64,000 bases of DNA from Gloeopeniophorella convolvens. Taxonomy: Eukaryota; Basidiomycota; Agaricomycetes; Russulales. This document shows positions 22,101 through 34,707 of this stretch, piece after piece (positions within the stretch are counted from its first letter, which is position 1; every line of letters starts with the position of its first letter). The translations under genes and the position numbers were made by a program. The notes under the pieces are model-generated. The model did no database searches, had not been told where the DNA came from, and saw only the letters and a list, made by a program, of their open reading frames with translations. The stretch is from the NCBI GenBank assembly GCA_022496205.1, contig WTXD01000088.1, forward strand, positions 1-64,000. The letters are read 5' to 3'.

Positions 22101-24915
22101 GAGCGTCGATGGAGTGAGGCTCGAATACGGCAAGGAGCTGGCCCATCACTGACTGATACCGCTTCCGTATGCGGTTATCCGTGAGGCTGAAGCGTGATGC
22201 GAGAACGGTGCGATAAATGTTGTCCAGTGGGTCCATTCGTCCGATTCTACTCCTGGTAATAGGACGCAGGAGATCGCGTATGCAGTCGTCCTCCGTGAGT
22301 CCGTCTGGAACGTTCTGGACATGGTTGCAAGCGACAGCGGCCCACTGGAACGAACGCTCTGCTTTTGCCGCTAGCTTCCTTGCATCGAGCTCGCGACCAG
22401 GGAGTTGTTGGAGGCAATAAGCCAGTATGTCGCTATCCGCATCCGCAGCCAGCGAGGAGTCGTCGATTCTCACAATACGAGCCGACGACGTGCGAAGGAA
22501 GGTTAACTCGATCTGTTTCTCAGGACGCGTGGTGATGAAAAATCGAACATTAGGAGGAAGGTGAGATAGATGCTCTGCAAGGAACGTGTGTAATCCCTGA
22601 CTGCCAGATACGTCCCCACTCTCGTCCAGCGCATCGACAACTACGAGGATGGGACCAGCGAGGTGGAGATTCTTGAATGGATCGAGCAACAAATGCTCGA
22701 AAAGAGTCTTGTAGTCTGTTGCGCCCAGTCGAAGCGATATGTTGTTCTTGATCACGTGTCCCAGCGCTACTCTGAACGATGGATACTGATCCCAAAGATC
22801 GCGGGCAAGAGTCGTGAGGAGGAGATACGGGTTTCGCTCAGACGGGCTACCCCGAACAAAGATGTACGAGGTACAGAGTCGGCCCATGTCGTTGAAACGA
22901 CGGGCAACCTCGTGGGCGATGGATGACTTGCCGGTGCCTGCTTGTCCGAAAAGCACGAGCGCCCGCTCGGAAATAGGGTTATTCACCCAGTCGGCAATAT
23001 AATCCAAGAAGTCCATCCGAGTCCCAAAGAGACAACCTTTGCTGGGGTCGAAGCGCGAACCCTGTCCGTATGGGATTTCCGCGATCTTCGCATCTAAGGC
23101 TACAAACCCATCAGTGACATGCAGAATATCTATATCAAAGCACATACCGGCGTCAGCGATACCATTTGCGATCTCCTCTAGTCGGCTGAAGATTCCTTCC
23201 AGTCGACAGGATATCCGCTGGACACTGTCTCGGACTTGAAATACAGTGGCCTCCGTGTTGACAACGCCGTGACGCAGAAATTCCTTCTCAAGATCTTTGA
23301 GAGTGGAACGATAACTCTCGATTTGGCCATCGACCTCTTTGTTCAGATTCTTCCACAAGCGCTCGCCTGTAGATCATGCGCTCGCATCAATCGGACAAAA
23401 GGAAAGCCTCGAGGGACGCACGAAAACGTTCATTCCTTGCGTATGTTTGAATAAGGTAGGCACAATCGCAGATATGCCGCATCATCGTCAGGAGTACCTG
23501 GGTCTGTTTCGAGTTCGGGACGGTGTTTTTCAGGAATTTCGCGTTGTCAAGAAGGTCGAACGCGTCGTGGATGGCCTGGAGCAGCTTTCGCACGTTATCG
23601 TCACGCTCAATTTGCACCAAGAAAGTCTGAACGTAGGAGTCAGAATCATCACGTATGGATCGACGATGCCTGGAACCGTACCTTCGGGATGAATGAGAGG
23701 ATGCTCCAAGCCATCTTCGCATAGGGGTGAAGCTGGAAAGAGAATCTTGGTCCTGTGTCACAGAGTAAGGATACGAAACACGCACCTCTGAGACCTTGTC
23801 CAATACGTCTACCACCCCACTGATCTTGTCAATCACGACTCCCCATGTTGCGCAGAAATTTCCCGCGCGGGACAGCTGATCTGGGGCCTGGGTCGCGCTA
23901 TCCGCGAGTGTCTTCACCACCCCTGGAGCGGAAGTCATTCGGCTCGTCGTCTCGTCCACGCGGCCCAGAGCTTCCTCGGCGAGAAGCGTCTCAGAAGGGA
24001 CATCTTCCAATGCCGGCGTGGGCGGGTTGCTGTTAGAGGGAGCACCGCCCGGGAGTTGTCCGAGGGTTGTAAATGTGTCAGGATGGGATGGAACTGGTTT
24101 GGGAGTGAAAGCATCCGCAGGGGTCGACCAATAAGGCATGTTTGAGACCGTGATCTCTACGCGAATGATGACTACTCGTTTTAGCTTGACAGGGGCGTCT
24201 TTCTCAGGCCTGATATCGAAGGCTACAATGAGGCGCTCAGGTTCGACGAGGGATCCAGTGGAGCGGCCACGTACTATGCAAAGAAGAGAAACGAGTGAAC
24301 TCGAACGGCACCTCTACTGTTCCCAGCAGGTCATTCCGTCCCTCTCGTTTCACGAAAAGGCGTAGCACAAGACGTGAGGAGTCGTCAATGGTGCTGTGAA
24401 AACGAAAAGTGAGCTGAACGTTGGGATAGGGGTGATCAAACCAAGTTACAAAGGTTCAAGCATCTGATCCCACGTCACTGATCGATTCCTGCTCTCGACG
24501 CCCTGCGTCTCCTTCGTTATGACTCCATCAGTTGCACTGATAGAAAATTGCGGTGCTTGGCCGAACGACTTTCGAAGCATGTCTACGGGCGATCTGTGAG
24601 GAAGGCCGTCCACCCGAAGGACTACAGAAGAACGGTCAATTTGGGACTGCCGGAAACTGAAGCTTAAGCGCTCACCCTTCAACGTGAGCCGGATACTCTG
24701 CACCCCGGGTGTGACTTGGCCAACGCGGGCGCTAGTTTGTGGACATTTCAGCGCCAAACAAGGTAAAGTCCAGACTGGACCTGACTGGACGTACCCCGAG
24801 GTCACAGCATCGGATCTAAGTTGCCCGGTCCTAGTGAAGCATCTACTCAGATCTATCATTTGGTTAGTGACAGGATTACTTACGAGACTGGCTGCTCCTG
24901 ATTACTTGTAGCCAT
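19128..24915 (-). CDS. NLR-A: C2-like / helical / NACHT / 14x WD40 protein (subfamily I)
   Basis: Ten exons are predicted: 24915-24884, 24731-24676, 24621-24450, 24393-24275, 24222-23786, 23732-23682, 23626-23422, 23366-23148, 23099-21562 and 21506-19128. All phases agree, giving 1735 residues. A C2-like beta-sandwich is read at about 25-145 ([29 protein letters not shown]). A helical region follows to about 430, including [16 protein letters not shown]. The NACHT ATPase follows: Walker [10 protein letters not shown] at about 482-490, Walker [11 protein letters not shown] at about 581-590. After the [12 protein letters not shown] linker come 14 WD40 repeats (about 1018-1620) and a tail ending [13 protein letters not shown]. 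Such STAND proteins are fungal NLR candidates for non-self recognition or signalling: ATP-driven oligomerisation with ligand sensing by the propellers. That role is inferred. The copy is intact and lies beside the intact RPC9. Confidence 0.85.
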
Positions 24916-25353
24916 ATTCCGATTCTCTAAACGTCACTCGACAGAACGTGCTGCAAGGAGGTTCAGTGAAATCGCCGTGAGAGGGGAGTCGTGGTAGAGA
25001 CAAGGCCAACAAGCAGAGTTGACAAGAGCAGAGCACTTGGTGCGGGGAGGTAACGTGGGAGCTAATAGGCGTGTGGGGGCGGCGATAAGACGCTTCTTAA
25101 TTGCCATGTATGGGACGAGGACAGGTCAGCGCTTGAGCTGGCCATGGAGTATTTCTGGACGCGAGGCTGAGCCTGGTGGTTTGAAGAGTGGTTGTGTTGG
25201 ATGCATCGCTATTCTCGGTCAGGCGTCCTGTTGAGGCCTCACCGCAAGCACTGGTGCCAGTGGCAGTCAGGGGGCCGCCGACAGGCGTGTCGCCGTCAGT
25301 ATCGAACAGTCGAATTAAATCAGGTCGACAGCCTGTGCTGTGCTCGACGTTTA
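24916..25353. repeat. 5' flank of NLR-A, duplicated upstream of NLR-C
   Basis: This sequence aligns with 41744-42210. Shared blocks include GGGAGTCGTGGTAGA, GACAAGAGCAGAGCACTTGG, GTGTGGGGGCGGCGATAA and CCATGTATGGGACGAGGAC. It holds the presumed NLR promoter and supports duplication of a whole unit rather than the coding part only. Confidence 0.65.
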
Positions 25354-26276
25354 GGGCCTGATCGGTACGCCGGAATGGAATGGGTCGGAAAGGAAATCCC
25401 CCGCCAAAAAGCGTGGGAACCGGAAAGCGTCCGGAATGAGTCTGAGTCCCCTTTCCGACCTCCAACCCAACCCGACCCCAGAAAGCCCGGGAATCCCGGT
25501 CCGGGACGTCACCGGGTTGTCACGTCGTGCGTTTCGTCGTGTTCCGTCGCGGCGCAAGTCGTCGCGTTTCTGATCCTCAATCCTGTCTCTGCATCCTCTC
25601 TCCCTCTGGCACTTACCCTGTCTTTTGGCATATCAAACTCGAAGGCTGCTTGGTCCCCGGGCCCCATTGGCACCCTCTTGGCCTCTATGGGACAGTCTAG
25701 GAGTGCTGCCTGCTGGAGTACAAGTTGTGCTCTGTTCGGACTCCCGACTGGGCCGCCTTCCCGGATACTCTCTCGATCCCCTGGCTCGCTCCCACTTCTG
25801 CCTCGCTCTACCCTTTGCTCTCTAGTCCTTGCATGCAAAACTCGACCCCGGCCTCCGCCTCCACTATATAATTATTTGGAGCAGAATTTTGCAGTTCCAG
25901 ACGAAGAAATGGCGGGCGCATCATCACTTTATGTACATTTTTGTTGTGTTTGGCCATTCAAGCCCCAGCTCCCAAAAACCCATGTGATTGCCCCATTGTA
26001 AATGTATTAAATCTACCCTACAGCCTTGTAGTATAAGATGTAGTATTGCCTCCTCTTCAACCATTTGTTCAATAAGGGAGATGTAGATCAGATTTAGATG
26101 GTGGTAAGTAGTGGTAGATAACAGTGAGGCTCAGAAATGCACCCAGTGACGGGTCTGTGACTACAAGTGACGACAAGTGACTGTTTCCGGGTCGGGTTGT
26201 GTCAAACGGGAGTCGGAAAGTCACGTGCCATCCTATTCCAGTCCGACCCATTCCAGTCCGGTGTACCGATCAGGCC
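25354..26276. mobile_element. MITE-like element with long terminal inverted repeats
   Basis: The left end (25354 onward, GGGCCTGATCGGTACGCCGG...) and the reverse complement of the right end (up to 26276) match for about 37 bp with few mismatches, through GGAATGGAATGGGTCGGA / GGACTGGAATGGGTCGGA. TTTA flanks both sides (25350-25353 and 26277-26280), which gives a TTA or TTTA target duplication. A TTA duplication would suit the PIF/Harbinger group. The related spacers near 33930 and 42205 read straight through the point (CTCGACGCTTACGAATCGCC), giving the empty site. There is no transposase frame in the 923 bp, so it is non-autonomous. Confidence 0.75.
25700..26045. repeat. Dispersed repeat, copy 2 (inside the MITE-like element)
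   Basis: Similar to 8870-9210, with the same block order and the same GTAGTATAA end. If both are parts of one element family, the 8.9-kb copy has lost or diverged in its terminal repeats. Confidence 0.5.
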
Positions 26277-26280
26277 TTTA

Positions 26281-26636
26281 CAAACCGCCACGTGTCTTCC
26301 AGTCCAATCTGTCGCTCGAGCGAATCAGCTCGAATCCAAACGAATTCGACGTGACAGTGACGCGCGACGCGTGACGCGTGATGCATTGATGATCGAATGC
26401 TCACGGGCCACCATCATCAATCCACTGAACGCCTCACGCCTCATCCGCTTTGCTCATCTCGCTCATCTCGTCCTTCTCTGACGACGTGGTTCCCCCTATC
26501 CTCCTCATATCCGCAAGCCAGCCTTCACCTGGCGCTCTATCATGTGCACCGGGCCGCCAGGTGATTGATGAATATGGTTTCGAGCGCTGCTTGCGTTCGA
26601 TCAACTCCTCGTAGTGACGTACCAAGTATCATAGTC
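26281..26636. other. Spacer between MITE and RPC9 fragment 1
   Basis: No gene. The right half resembles 44010-44270 (GTCCGCTTTGCTC, CCTTCACCTGGC and TTGCGTTCGATC blocks), so it belongs to the duplicated unit. Confidence 0.4.
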
Positions 26637-27145
26637 CATCGCTTGTGTGTACTGAAACGCGTCGCTGATACACCCACGCAGGCGATTCGGTACCTCTCTG
26701 CGGACCAGCACCAGCCAACGCCCATGCAGACGCAGTAAGTCATTCAGGATCTCACCCGTAGATTTGCGGCCTTCAAACTCACCAAGGCTGGGAAGCCGCA
26801 AATCATAAACCTTACGCCCGTCGAGCCTGCCAAGCCTACGTCGTACGTGTGTCCTACCCCGCTTCGCGTGTTCGATCTCAAGCACATGGCTCAGATTGTG
26901 GAACGAATGGAGGATCGGCTATGCGAGCGGGATGGAGGGAGTGCTTGACATCGTGCGTTCGTTTCTCTGCGCAAGCAACGCCGTCTGCCGGGCCCCCCGC
27001 ACTCATGCTACTCGAGATTGTTGCCAGGACTTGCTTGGAGGATTATGGAATGGATGAATTGGGATAGGGACAGGACGCAAATGAGGTCGAATTTATCGAC
27101 GTAGGCGGGGGTACTGAGATCGGAGGCGATCTGGACGTCGACGAT
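26637..27145 (+). pseudogene. RPC9 pseudogene 1 (3' part only)
   Basis: It aligns with the RPC9 intron 2 end and exon 3: the CACCCACGCAGGCGAT acceptor, then CGGTACCTCTCTGCGGACCAGCACCAG, LTKAGK-like and LEDYG-like coding blocks. Exons 1 and 2 are missing. A TAA occurs at the MQT codons and later indels shift the frame. It sits 561 bp from the NLR-B stop codon, in the same orientation as the intact RPC9 relative to NLR-A. Confidence 0.8.
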
Positions 27146-27705
27146 GAAAGATGCACCCCGCAATGCTTTCATATCGCGGGAACAGATCTCGATGGTACGT
27201 TGTCCTTCCTCCCATTCGCAGCACTCACTGATCGATGTCAAACTTTGCAGTGACCTTCCCCTGTTACTTGCGTCGGATCGGCTAATCCGGCTCTAGCCCT
27301 AGTATGCTATACGCAAGCCACGAGTCGACTTCGTTGAATCCCGACGAGCCCTGCTTCATCGCTGGATTCTCTTCTCGACGCGGTGCCCTGGGTGCTGTAG
27401 GAAGCCTTTTGTGCGCCCTGAAGTATTGCATTATTGCTAATGAACGCCATGCTCTCGGGCCACATCATAAACCATAGCCTCTCATGGTGCTTCGCGCTCG
27501 GACCTCCTCGAACAAGCATGCGCCATTCCGGTAGATGATGGTCCCATTTACTGTTCGAATTCGGATGGCACGTCTACAGAGCATATATCAAGGACGCAGG
27601 GTGCCGTAACAACAGCGAGATAGTCACTAGATCCGTATAGGCAGACGAGCCACGAAAGGGTATTATAGTAGTGCAATCGAAGGTAACACGAGATCGAGCC
27701 AAATT

Positions 27706-30700
27706 CTACAGCCCCTGTACGTAGCATTTCTCCCAATTCGATCCGTGAGCAAACCGATCCAGGTCTAGCTCCGTCTCGTGTGCCCCCGCCACCCAAGCAC
27801 TACCCGGAAAATACAAACCGGCTCTGTGTACCTCTGGAACCCACATCACAAGTTCATCACCAGGACCGCGAATCCAACCAACGTCGCCATCGTCCCTGGA
27901 TTGCCAGCTTCCGAAGCTGAGCGGGTTTCCAGTTGTGAGGCTTGCCTTGGACTGAGCGCGGGTTATGGGAAGGGAATTGTCGCTAGGCTCGTCGACGTCT
28001 GCGGTGGGTGGGGGGTGGAGTACTCGACCGCGCGTGGCACCAGTACCCTTCTCTCCAATGGTAATCTTCCACAGCCGGACTGTTCGATCATCCGAACCGG
28101 ATGCAACGAATCGACCATCTGGTGAGAACGCGATAGACTGGACCCAGTGCATGTGCCCTTGAAATGGCCCTGCGACCGTTTCTCCTGTCCTGGAGTCCCA
28201 GACGCGAATCGTTCTGTCCCAGGATCCTGAGGCGAGATACTCGCCGTCAGGCGAAAATGCGACCGACTTGACGTCACGAGAATGACCTCTGAATGGTCCC
28301 GCGACGGGCGACCCTGTCGTGGCATCCCAGACACGGATTGTCTCGTCCTGCGACCCCGACGCGACGCGTAGACCGTCAGGGGAGAACGCCACAGACAAAA
28401 CCGAGTCCTTGTGCCCAACCAACGGCCCGGCCATGACCGCCCCTGTCTTGGCGTCCCAGATGCGAACCGTTCTGTCAACGGAGCTGGAGGCGATGCTCCG
28501 ACCGTCAGGGGAAAATGCAACAGAGGACACGGCGTCGGTGTGCCCCTTCAATGGTCCAACAGCAAGCTGTCCTGACAAGGAGTCCCAAATGCGCACCGTG
28601 GCGTCCATTGAACCCGAGGCGATGCGTTTGCCATCTGGAGCGAATGAGATTGAGAGGACCATGTCTGCATGCTCGAACGAAGACCGCAACGCCGCCTCTC
28701 CTGTCTCGCGGCGGTCCCAGATGCGAACTGTCCCGTCGTCCGATCCCGAGGCAATGAGATGCCCACCCGGCGAAAATGCTACAGAGTTAACTTCATCGGC
28801 ATGCCCTCTCAATGGCCCTGCAACCATCGCTCCGGACATGGAATCCCATATGCGGATCGTCTCGTCGCTTGAACCCGAGGCGATGTACTTCCCGTCATGC
28901 GAGAACGAGACGGAGCCGACGCCGCCCGTATGCCCATGATCATGAGGACGCTCGGCCGCCGTCACGCCGATACGGAGGTCCCAGATGCGAACTGTGTGGT
29001 CATTGGAGCCCGACGCGATTTGTCGGCCATTCGGCGAGAACGCAACAGAGCGGATCCAGTCCGTATGGCCACGGAAGGGACCAGCCACCATCTCTCCGGT
29101 GCCGGAGTCCCAGATGCGAATGGTCTTGTCATTCGAACCTGAGGCAATATTTCTGCCATCCGGCGAAAATGCAATGGTGGAGACGAAGTTGATGTGCCCC
29201 ATGAGTGGCCCCACGAGTAGCGCCCCGGACGTGGAATCCCAGATGAGGATGGTGCGGTCATCTGAGGCAGAGGCGATGCACTTGCCATCTGGTGAGAACG
29301 CCACTGAGCGGACCCAATCCGTATGCCCCTCCAAAGGCCCTGCGGTCACCTCTCCCGTCGTGGAGTCCCACACGCAGACTGTATGGTCATATGATCCAGA
29401 GGCGATGCGAAAGCCATCCGGCGAGAACGCAATGGAGCAGATAGAACCGTAATGTTTCTCGAGTGGTCCTGCGACTGGCGCTCCGGATCTGGCGTCCCAA
29501 ACACGAATTGTCTGGTCGGCTGAGCTAGAGGCGACACGTTGTCCATTCGGAGAGAATGAGACCGACAGGACCGAAGCGCTGTGCCCAACCAACGGTCCCA
29601 ACAACGTCTCTCCCGTCTTGAAATCCCAGACGCGGACAGAACTGTCGTCCGAGCCTGAGACAACATGAAGACCATCTGGGGAGAAGGCGATCGAGTTGAT
29701 GTCACTGGTGTGCCCCCGAAACGGCCCTGCAACCAGCTTTCCGGTGATGACATCCCACACACGGATCGTCCTGTCAGATGAACCCGACGCGACGCGCGTG
29801 CCATCCGGCGAGAATGCAACAGACAGACAGTGGCCGTCATGTGCTGGGATGACCATTTCGGTCATTGGCCAGCTGGACAGCCTGCCTCGTTTGACGGAAA
29901 GCACGTTGGGGAATACGCCCGCGTATCGGGAAGAGATGAGAGAGTTGGATGGCGTGAAGGGTAGGGAAGACAGGTAGATGTGGGGAGCGCTGCGGGCGAT
30001 TGGCTCCGCGAAGTGCCGTGCGAACGCAAGAGCATCATCGATAAGCGCCGACAGAGCAGTCAGCCCGCCAAGTTGATCCTGTTCGGAGTATTATATCAGA
30101 GAGTGTATGCAACGATGCCAGGGTGGAGTGACTACCCACCTCATCCCGCGTGCTGGAAAGCCACTTTTTGACAGTTCGCAATGCGGGTGATACCAATTCG
30201 ATGAGTCCCCTGATGCTCAGGTACTCGATCCAGAACAGTAGTTTGTTCTCGAGGATGAATCGGACAAGGTCGTATAGGTCGGGGTCGACGTCGGCGAGGT
30301 CCAGGTGGTAGTCCCAGAATCGACCACCATACAAGAGCGAGGGCGGGATGTGCTCAGAAATGCGAGCGCCGAGATCTTTGATATCATGGTTTGCTTCGTA
30401 CGACCTGGGAAGCTTGCAGATGTTGTGTTGAAGCTCACGCTTCATGGATTCGAGGGAGCACCTTGCCATCCGGTGGTGCGCCTTTCTCAAGTCGATATGA
30501 AACTCATCGCTCCTGGATTTATCAGTAAGGAAGTCTCGGAATGATGTGTGAAGCGGGACGATGGGAAGTGTGCGATCGGACGCCGTGACATTGCTTAGCA
30601 GCGAACCAAGGCCGCCGACAACTGAAGTGACGGTCTCGTCTCCGTCGTGGTCCTGGGAGTATCGGTGAAGTGATGTCAGGGTATCGATGGATGATGGCTC

Positions 30701-33345
30701 AAATGCGGCGATGAGCTGTTCCATCACAGACTGGTAATACCGGTGTATGCGATGGTCTTTGAATTTGAACCGCGCCTTCAGTACAGTGTGATACAGCTTG
30801 TCCAGAGGGTCCACTCCTTTGCTTTCGCTCGACAGGTGCAGAAGGTCATCGATACACAGCTCCACGGTGAGCCCATCCGGAGGGTTCTGGACGTAATCGC
30901 AGGCGACAGCAGCCCACTGGAAAGATCGCTCTGCCTTGGCTGCCAGCCTCCTCGCATCCGGCTCGCGGCCACGAAGTTGTTGCAGACAATAGACAAGGAT
31001 GTCATCTTTCGCATTGGTGGAGAGGGTTGGATCATGAATGTCGATGATCCGAGTGGAGGACGCGCCGGAAAAGGTGGGCCCAATCCGCTTCTCGGGTCGT
31101 GACGTGATGAAGAATCGGAAATTTGAAGGGAGCTGGGGTATGTGGTCGGCGAGGAATGTGTGCAGGCCCTGGCGACTAGAAACATCTCCGCTCTCGTCTA
31201 GTGCATCGATGACGACAAACACAGGGCCGACCAGGTGCAAGTCTTCGAGCGGTTTCTGCAACAACTGGGTGAAGAGTGTGTAGTAGTCTGTTGCGCCCAG
31301 CCGAAGCGACGTGTTACTCTTGACAACCCTGCCGAGCGTGGCTTTGAAAGAAGGATAACGATCGCAAAGGTCACGGATGAGCGTCGTGAGTAGGAGGTAT
31401 GAATTGCGCTCGGATCGCTCGCCCCGAACGAAGACGAAAGAGGAACAGAGACGACCCATGTCATGAAAGCGCCCGGCGACCTCATGCGCGATGGAAGACT
31501 TGCCCGTACCAGCTTGCCCGAAGAGCACAAGGGTACGTGCGGAATCGGGGTCGTTTGCCCATTCGACGATATATTCGAGGAAGGCTGCGCGGGTTCCTGG
31601 GATGCATCCCTTGTCGGGCCTGAAGCGAGAGCCCGTCCCGTAAGGAATTTCACGGATCTTTGCGTCCAAGCCTGTACACGTAATTGTGAGTTGCCTGTCA
31701 GGACGCTCTGCATGACGCCACGCACCAATACCGGCAATATCCTTCTGAATGTCCTCGATCTGGCAAGCGATACCCTCCAGCTTGCGCGAGATATTCTCGA
31801 TGCCGCCTTTTACTTTGTAGACAGCTGCTCCGGTGGTAACAGAAACTTGGCGTAAGAAAGCTTCTCGGAGGTTCAAGAGAGTTTCTCGGTAGTTCTTCAC
31901 TTGCTCTTCAACACCCCTCCCAATATTTGCGAAGAGCCGCTCCCCTGCCGGTCAAGGCCTATGTCAGTCATCATTCAATGGCCCCACCGATTTGGGACAT
32001 ACGAAATGCCGTATCGGCGGCGTATGTTTGAATGAAATCGCCGCAGTCACAGACATGTCGCAACATTGCCAACATGATTTCCTTCTGCTTCGAATTCATG
32101 CTCAATGCTAGGCCCTCCGTAGCCAGAAGATCAAAGGCATCGTGGATGACCTGGAGGAGCGCCTGTACATGGCGATCACGCTCTACCTGCGCGAGAAACG
32201 CCTGCGAAGTATTGTCCGATGTGAGCGCAGCGTCGTTTGACCAGAGATACGCTCAACGCACCTTTGGGATGAAGGATAGGATGCTCCACGCCATCTTCGC
32301 ATAAGGGTGGACCTAGGAAGCCAATGTCAGGCAAATCAGACACGGTCAAGACACGTGTGTGGGTACCTCCGCGATCTTGTCTGTGATATCCACGATCCAC
32401 TGGATCTTGCCAATCACACTCTCCCACGTGTCGTACAGGTTACCCAGCTGGCTGAGCTTGTCCGGAAGTCCATCTGCTTGCTCCAGGGCGGCAGTGTGTG
32501 ATTCAGAAGCGTGCGTCATCTGCCCCATCGCATCATTGGCGCGGCGCAGAGCGCCCAAGGCCAGAGATGCCTCGGGAGAGTCATCTCGCACTGGAGGCGG
32601 GATGAGAGCGGTAAGTTTCGAGGAAATATCGGGTGCGTGAGGTCCAGTGGGTTGGTCATGACGTTCGGCCACATTGATGACCCCGCGCGGCGTAAGAGAT
32701 TGTGGCTCTAACACTGTGACTCCCACGTATAGGGTCACACTCTCCTTTGACTGCACAGCCGTGCCATTGTCAAGTATGACGCCAAAATCTGCATTTATAG
32801 GGATAAGGTCGTTGACAGAGACAACCAGGGCATGTAACACGCACCGCGCGGAGGAACACGAAGCTCTTCGAACGACAGATTGGCCAGCCCAACAAGGTCG
32901 TCGCGTTGATTCTTTCTCGAGAATAGCCGGAGGGTAAGATGTGAATGCGTATTGATGGTACTACCGAAAATGTAAGCTGGGCGTCGGGTCTCGAGCATGA
33001 CACGAGCTCACAAGTGTGTGAGCACCTCGTTCCATCGGGTGGAATGCCATTCCCTCTTGACAGCTCTTGTTTCCTTCGTTGTCGCCCCATCGGCGACCGC
33101 GACATAGAAGCGTCGAGCCCCGCTGAGAAGCTCCCGAATTTTAAAAGTCCCACGAGCAAGACCGTCTGCTCGAAGCACTGCAGCAGATGGGTTCTCAGCC
33201 TTGGTATTCCGGAAGCGTTCGTAATCAAAGGCTCACCATTAATAGAAATGAGCAACTGAGCGCTGCGCGGCTCGGGTACACTCGCTGACGGACGTTCATC
33301 TGTCGGGATGCTGCTCGGGGACGGCTCGTTGGACGAAGATGCCAT
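27706..33345 (-). CDS. NLR-B: C2-like / helical / NACHT / 14x WD40 protein (subfamily II)
   Basis: The ATG at 33345 opens MASSSNEPSPSS; exon 1 is 33345-33237. The C2-like part (VLRADGLARG, FYVAVADGATTKET) is followed by a segment shared only with NLR-D (SVTLYVGVTVLEPQSLTPRG). Next comes the helical region ([48 protein letters not shown]). The NACHT exon ends at 30140 (Walker [10 protein letters not shown], Walker B VFVVIDALDES). A 61-nt intron (30079-30139) precedes the WD40 exon 30078-27706. There are exactly 14 WD40 repeats and the [31 protein letters not shown] tail region. The frame is open throughout the exons checked. Closest relative is NLR-D. Role inferred as for NLR-A. Confidence 0.83.
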
Positions 33346-34707
33346 GATGAATAGACGACGCACACTGGGCTCGTTTCTCGAGATACAGATTGCACTGGCC
33401 TGGCGAACGAGCACATTCCGCGGCCATCAGCTTGATGGCGTGTCCAAATATGTTCACTTACAGGCTCGGCGCCAATTCTCTCTCGTCGCTTGTCCCCATG
33501 TCCTATCTTCGTGCGGTCTGCTCTACTGGATACACAGGGTTGAGTGCGCCTGTGTCAGGTGTGGAAGGTAAGAGTGAAGAAAATTGGTAGTATTGCCTTC
33601 GCAGGTAAGGTGGCAGTGATGTTGGGCCCACGCCGCGTCAGGCTACAGGCACGGTGACAGGTGCCGTCAGCGGTAGACGACCCTCTGCCCAAATACCTCG
33701 TTTGGGACGACTTGGAGCTTCTTTCCTATGCGTTAGCAGTCCGGTGTGGACAAGCCCCCTGATCAAATCCGGAAAGCATTGAGGACAAACGAAGAGCTTA
33801 ACAAGGACTATAGTCATCTGAAGGGACTCGAGCGGCGGCGCCACCGGAAGTTGTATTGAAGACTCGGACTGGCCGATGCTGAACTGTGTAACGGGTTACC
33901 GGTCACGGTCCAATCGGTCGTCAGCTCTACTCGACGCTTACGAATCGCCACGTGTCCTCCAGTCCGATCTGTCGCCCCGACCCTCCGAATCACCTTCGAC
34001 AGTCTTTGCCTTTCCGCACTGCGATCCATCGTGCGCACGAGCTTACACCATTGGCAGCCTTCCCGGTTCCGTTACCCATGGCCAAGTTACACGTCACACT
34101 CGAAATCTTTTCCGTTCCTCATAATCGTCGGCGAGTACTGGATACGTGCCCTACTTACAGGGGCCGCATTCCTCCATAGCAACGAGGGTTGCTTGGCCCA
34201 TACCTGGCCACAGCGCCTGAAGCTGGGGCTAAACCACACCATCCACATGCACACGTTGCCTCAATGTCCCGTGAGGAGCTAGGACGATGATGTGCAACGA
34301 TCTCAGGGCAACTCTCCTAGTAGGCCCCGCGCTCACAATCACGTTCTCGCGATTTCTGCACGCCATTTGGGTGGAGGTGCGCCATTTGTCGCTCGTCCCG
34401 CATCAAACGGCTGATCATTTTTCGCGCTCCGAAGGCCATCTTAAACGGTTCGACGAACTGCCTGTTGTCATGCGCGCAAACACCAAGAGACACTGAAAGC
34501 CCTGCGTGCATACCTGCGTCTTTCGGGCGAGAGGCCGCAGGCTGCCAACATGTACTCGTTGACCCTGCCGAAATTCCCCGCGCGCACCCTACCTCCTAGT
34601 CATCTCAAGCAGACTTCGTAACGGAAGATAGTCGTTCCGTTTCAAGTGCGCCTCCCTGTGCGTGCGGTGCTGCCATCCCCATGATACCAGGTCGCCTTTC
34701 TTGCTCT
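33346..34707. other. NLR-B upstream spacer, duplicated elsewhere in the array
   Basis: 33610-33850 resembles 51840-52090 upstream of NLR-D (GACGACTTGG(A/G)GCTTCTTTCC block). 33880-34690 resembles 42140-42950 (GCCACGTGTC(C/T)TCCAGTC, CCCTCCGAATCACC and TTTCGGGCGAGA blocks). No gene supported. Confidence 0.5.

Noticed and set aside
29904..30078. NLR-B WD40 exon seeming to start late compared with the others
   Set aside because: The frame is open back to a good acceptor at 30079-30081; it merely lacks an in-frame start codon there, as expected for an internal exon.
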